This document shows, piece after piece, positions 12,579 through 14,595 of a stretch of DNA of 14,595 bases (position 1 is the stretch's first letter; each line of letters begins with the position of its first letter). Source of the stretch: an uncultured Faecalibacterium sp. (GTDB lineage: Bacteria > Bacillota > Clostridia > Oscillospirales > Ruminococcaceae); NCBI GenBank assembly GCA_937917475.1, contig CALDNF010000210.1, positions 1 to 14,595 on the forward strand, in the 5' to 3' direction. The position numbers were made by a program, and so were the translations under genes. The notes under the pieces are model-generated. The model saw only the letters and a program-made list of their open reading frames with translations. It made no database searches and was not told the DNA's origin.

Positions 12579-13322
12579 TTATTCCAGATTTCCGGTCAGG
12601 GTCATGACAGCGGAAAGCACCGCAAGGGGGGCCGTCTCACAGCGGAGGATGCGGGGGCCAAGGCCCACGGTCTTTGCCCCCGCCTTGGCTGCGGCTGCGG
12701 CTTCCTCGGCTGCAAAACCGCCCTCGGCACCGGTGATGATGGCGACCTTCGGCTTCCGGCCTTCGGGGCGGGGCAGGGACGCCATCAGCTCCCGGAGGGG
12801 TGCACCGCCGCACTCATAACAGAAGAGGACCAGATCGTATCCTTCAAGGCTGCGGCAGACCGCCCCGAAGTTGGGCAGGGGAAGAGCCACATCGGGCAGG
12901 ATGCCCCGGCCGCACTGTTTGGCGGCTTCAAAGGCAATGCGGTTGTAACGCTCGTTTTTCTGCTCCTCTTTTTTGGGGGCAGCCACGCAGTACCGGCTGA
13001 AGAAGGGCACAAAATGACTGCATCCCAGCTCCACGCCGTGGCGGATGATCTGTTCCAGCTTGTCCTGCTTGGGGTAGCCCGCCAGCAGCGTCACCTCAAC
13101 GTCCGGCTCTGCGGCACTCGGATAACCCGGCTCCACGGCGAACTCTACGGTCTCATCCCCAAAGCCGGTGATGGTGGCAGTGTATTCCACGGCGTTGCCG
13201 TCACATAGAATAACAGTATCTCCCTGCTTTGCCCGCATGACCCGGGCCAGATGGTGTGCGTCGGCTCCCCGCAGCAGGGCGGTGCCGTCGGCGATCTCAG
13301 TGGTAAAATAACGGTGCGGCAT
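12579..13322 (-). CDS. rsmE: 16S rRNA (uracil-1498-N3)-methyltransferase RsmE
   Basis: RsmE puts a methyl group on N3 of U1498 of 16S rRNA in the 30S subunit, using S-adenosylmethionine. The 247-residue length is normal. An N-terminal PUA-like domain (about 1-70, with HHLARVMRAKQGD) precedes the SPOUT methyltransferase domain (about 75-247). SPOUT motifs are clear: EAAKQCGR (132-139), GAEGGF (198-203) and LGPRILRCETA (221-231), the last forming the knotted AdoMet site; most relatives have T where Cys228 stands. GAGGAGA lies about 7 nt before the ATG. The gene follows prmA after 14 bp, a pairing common in Firmicutes, so the two are read as one operon with a shared terminator. Confidence 0.95.
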   Translation of the reverse strand: MPHRYFTTEIADGTALLRGADAHHLARVMRAKQGDTVILCDGNAVEYTATITGFGDETVEFAVEPGYPSAAEPDVEVTLLAGYPKQDKLEQIIRHGVELGCSHFVPFFSRYCVAAPKKEEQKNERYNRIAFEAAKQCGRGILPDVALPLPNFGAVCRSLEGYDLVLFCYECGGAPLRELMASLPRPEGRKPKVAIITGAEGGFAAEEAAAAAKAGAKTVGLGPRILRCETAPLAVLSAVMTLTGNLE

Positions 13323-13336
13323 AGCTTCTCCTCACA

Positions 13337-14248
13337 TCACTTCTTGCAGACGATGCACTCCCAGCCCCGCTTTTCCTTGACCTGTTCCACGGTCAGGCCG
13401 GCGGCCTTGAGGGCAGCGATCACTTCCTCCTTGCGGCTGTCGATGATGCCGCTGGCAATGAACGTACCGTCTTCCGCCATCAGGCCGGGCACGGCAGGGG
13501 CAAGGCTGATGATGGCATTGGCAACGATGTTGGCGGTGATGATGTCGTATTTGCCGCTGGCCTTGTCGGACAAATCGCCCACCAGAACGGTCAGCTTGTC
13601 GGCCACCCCGTTGAGGGCGGCATTTTCGCCTGCAGTGCGGACGGCCACCGGGTCGATGTCCACGCCCTCGGCGCAGGCAGCCCCCAGCTTGAGGGCCGCA
13701 ATGGCAAGGATGCCGCTGCCGGTGCCGATATCCAGCACCCGCTCGCCGCCCCTGACCCGCTCATCCAGAGCTTCCAGACAGAGGCTGGTAGTCTCATGGC
13801 CGCCGGTGCCAAAGGCAAGGCCCGGGTCGAGGATCAGCTTGACCCGGTCGGTGTCGTACTCCTGCCAGGAAGGCACGATGGCCAGCCGGCTGCCGATGTC
13901 CATGGGGTGGTAGTACTTCCGCCAGCCGTTCTGCCAGTCCTCCTGCTCCACGCCCTCGGTCTCCACGGTATAGGCGATGCCTGCCGCTTCCATCCGGGCC
14001 GAGATCAGGGCCAGCGTCTCGATGGGCGAAGCACCCGGCTCAAGATACATATGAATGATGACCGTATCCCGGGGTTTGTCCAGCAGTTCCTGCTCGATCA
14101 GGTCCACATGAGCGATCTCGGCCACCTGCTGCTCGATGTCACTGTAATCTTCAATATAAATGCCGCCTTCGGCGATCATGGTCGCCACAGCTTCGGCGTT
14201 GTCGGCGTCGGCCTTGGCAACGGTAAGGCGAATGTCAGTCCATTCCAT
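13337..14248 (-). CDS. prmA: Ribosomal protein L11 methyltransferase PrmA
   Basis: PrmA trimethylates lysines and the N-terminus of ribosomal protein L11, using S-adenosylmethionine. The 303-residue length is typical. The N-terminal substrate-recognition domain (about 1-100) is followed by the Rossmann methyltransferase domain: DPGLAFGTGGH (141-151), the AdoMet loop DIGTGSG (173-179), DIDP (197-200) and the catalytic-site NIVAN (240-244). An ATG 33 bp further upstream (14279-14281) is open in the same frame, but ATG 14246-14248 is chosen because GGGAGG lies about 9 nt before it and the family starts with MEWTDI-like sequence, whereas the upstream ATG has no ribosome binding site. It is first in the operon with rsmE. 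Confidence 0.95.
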   Translation of the reverse strand: MEWTDIRLTVAKADADNAEAVATMIAEGGIYIEDYSDIEQQVAEIAHVDLIEQELLDKPRDTVIIHMYLEPGASPIETLALISARMEAAGIAYTVETEGVEQEDWQNGWRKYYHPMDIGSRLAIVPSWQEYDTDRVKLILDPGLAFGTGGHETTSLCLEALDERVRGGERVLDIGTGSGILAIAALKLGAACAEGVDIDPVAVRTAGENAALNGVADKLTVLVGDLSDKASGKYDIITANIVANAIISLAPAVPGLMAEDGTFIASGIIDSRKEEVIAALKAAGLTVEQVKEKRGWECIVCKK

Positions 14249-14289
14249 CTGGAAAATCCTCCCAATCAGTCGGTGTTTCATCTAATAGT

Positions 14290-14318
14290 ATAGTACCCGA
14301 TTCCGCTCCGGGATGCAA
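14290..14318 (-). promoter_or_regulatory. Promoter of the prmA-rsmE operon
   Basis: On the minus strand TTGCAT (14313-14318) and TACTAT (14290-14295) are 17 bp apart. TATACT, shifted by 3 bp, overlaps the -10 and is an alternative. The leader would be about 35 nt. Confidence 0.6.
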
Positions 14319-14483
14319 GAGGGCAGATCAAAAGCATCGAAAAAGAAAACATTTTTCAGTGCAAAATGCAATTTTGTGCAGACAATCCAAATTCTTTTTA
14401 CACTTTTGTTCCAAAACAAGGATTTTTGAAGCAAAATATATTTAATTTATCGGAAGGTACTTTCTTTTTTCCTTAAAATGTGT

Positions 14484-14489
14484 TAAGAT
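14484..14489 (+). promoter_or_regulatory. Possible -10 of the PTS permease gene
   Basis: TAAGAT preceded by TGT fits an extended -10 element, about 79 bp before the ATG. The -35 at 17 bp (TTTCTT) is weak. The surrounding DNA is AT-rich. Confidence 0.4.
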
Positions 14490-14502
14490 ATTGTTACGCA
14501 AT

Positions 14503-14533
14503 TATGGACGGTTTTTCAACCAGAGCCGCCATA
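14503..14533 (+). promoter_or_regulatory. Hairpin in the leader of the PTS permease gene
   Basis: TATGG-A-CGG pairs with CCG-CCATA to give an 8-bp stem with one bulged A and a 14-nt loop, between the likely promoter and the ribosome binding site. PTS genes often have leader hairpins bound by antiterminators, but I could not match a RAT consensus, and no T-run follows. The stretch TTGTTAC just upstream (14492-14498) resembles part of a RAT, but the -10 called here would put it at the transcript start. Confidence 0.35.
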
Positions 14534-14567
14534 AAAGGAAAACATTCTTTAAGGAGGAATGTGTCTT

Positions 14568-14595
14568 ATGATGAAGTATCTCCAGAAACTGGGCA
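14568..14595 (+). CDS. Start of a PTS EIIC permease gene (glucose/N-acetylglucosamine type), cut by window edge
   Basis: Only nine codons are visible: MMKYLQKLG. The basic/amphipathic opening MKYLQKLGK is the usual start of EIIC permeases of the glucose/N-acetylglucosamine family, whose N-terminus is followed by LMLPVAVLPAAA-type transmembrane sequence; here that part lies outside the window. AAGGAGG (14551-14557) lies 10 nt before the first ATG and 13 nt before the second, so the first is chosen. The call rests on a very short string and the leader context. It would import a sugar with phosphate passed from enzyme I and HPr. Confidence 0.5.

Overview
The window looks like chromosomal DNA of a GC-rich, low-GC-lineage Firmicute of the gut Oscillospiraceae/Ruminococcaceae type. 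Faecalibacterium or a close relative is my best guess, inferred from protein style and not from a search. Signs are strong AGGAGG-type ribosome binding sites, GC-rich codons beside very AT-rich intergenic DNA, canonical TATAAT promoters, hairpin/T-run terminators, and an AACCTCTC-ended hairpin repeat that I recall as common in these bacteria. Genes are dense on both strands, and nothing looks like a phage or a large mobile element.

Layout. 1-1563 (-): 5'-terminal 521 codons of an oligopeptide-binding lipoprotein; its C-terminus lies outside the window. 1564-2037: long AT-rich spacer with the oppA-type promoter, a leader hairpin, two matched CGC-centred palindromes and a tRNA-3'-end-like relic. 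2038-4913 (-): three-gene operon of a CobW/G3E GTPase with a spectacular His/Cys-rich insert, a second G3E GTPase fused to a TIGR03943/YcgQ-like domain, and a small membrane-anchored protein, closed by a 14-bp terminator. This looks like a metal (probably zinc) handling unit. 5038-7130 (+): aminopeptidase P (M24B) with its own promoter, then a 135-bp repeat element and a terminator. 7139-8144 (-): family 2 glycosyltransferase. 8181-8933 (+): LytTR regulator with a degenerate receiver domain. 8956-9606 (-): HAD phosphatase. 9747-12526 (+): patatin-like phospholipase overlapping by 4 bp an enzyme I (PTS)-like protein that lacks a normally invariant Mg-binding Glu. 12537-12572: terminator shared by convergent genes. 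12579-14248 (-): rsmE and prmA, a translation-modification pair. 14568-end (+): first nine codons of what looks like a PTS EIIC permease, with its promoter region and leader hairpin.

The most notable items are the metal-GTPase operon (two dissimilar G3E GTPases, CCHHHH metal-binding repeats, a GTPase-YcgQ-like fusion and a small membrane-anchored partner) and the patatin/enzyme I-like pair. Neither can be called a new system from sequence reading alone, but both contain testable oddities. The remaining genes are ordinary housekeeping or accessory functions.
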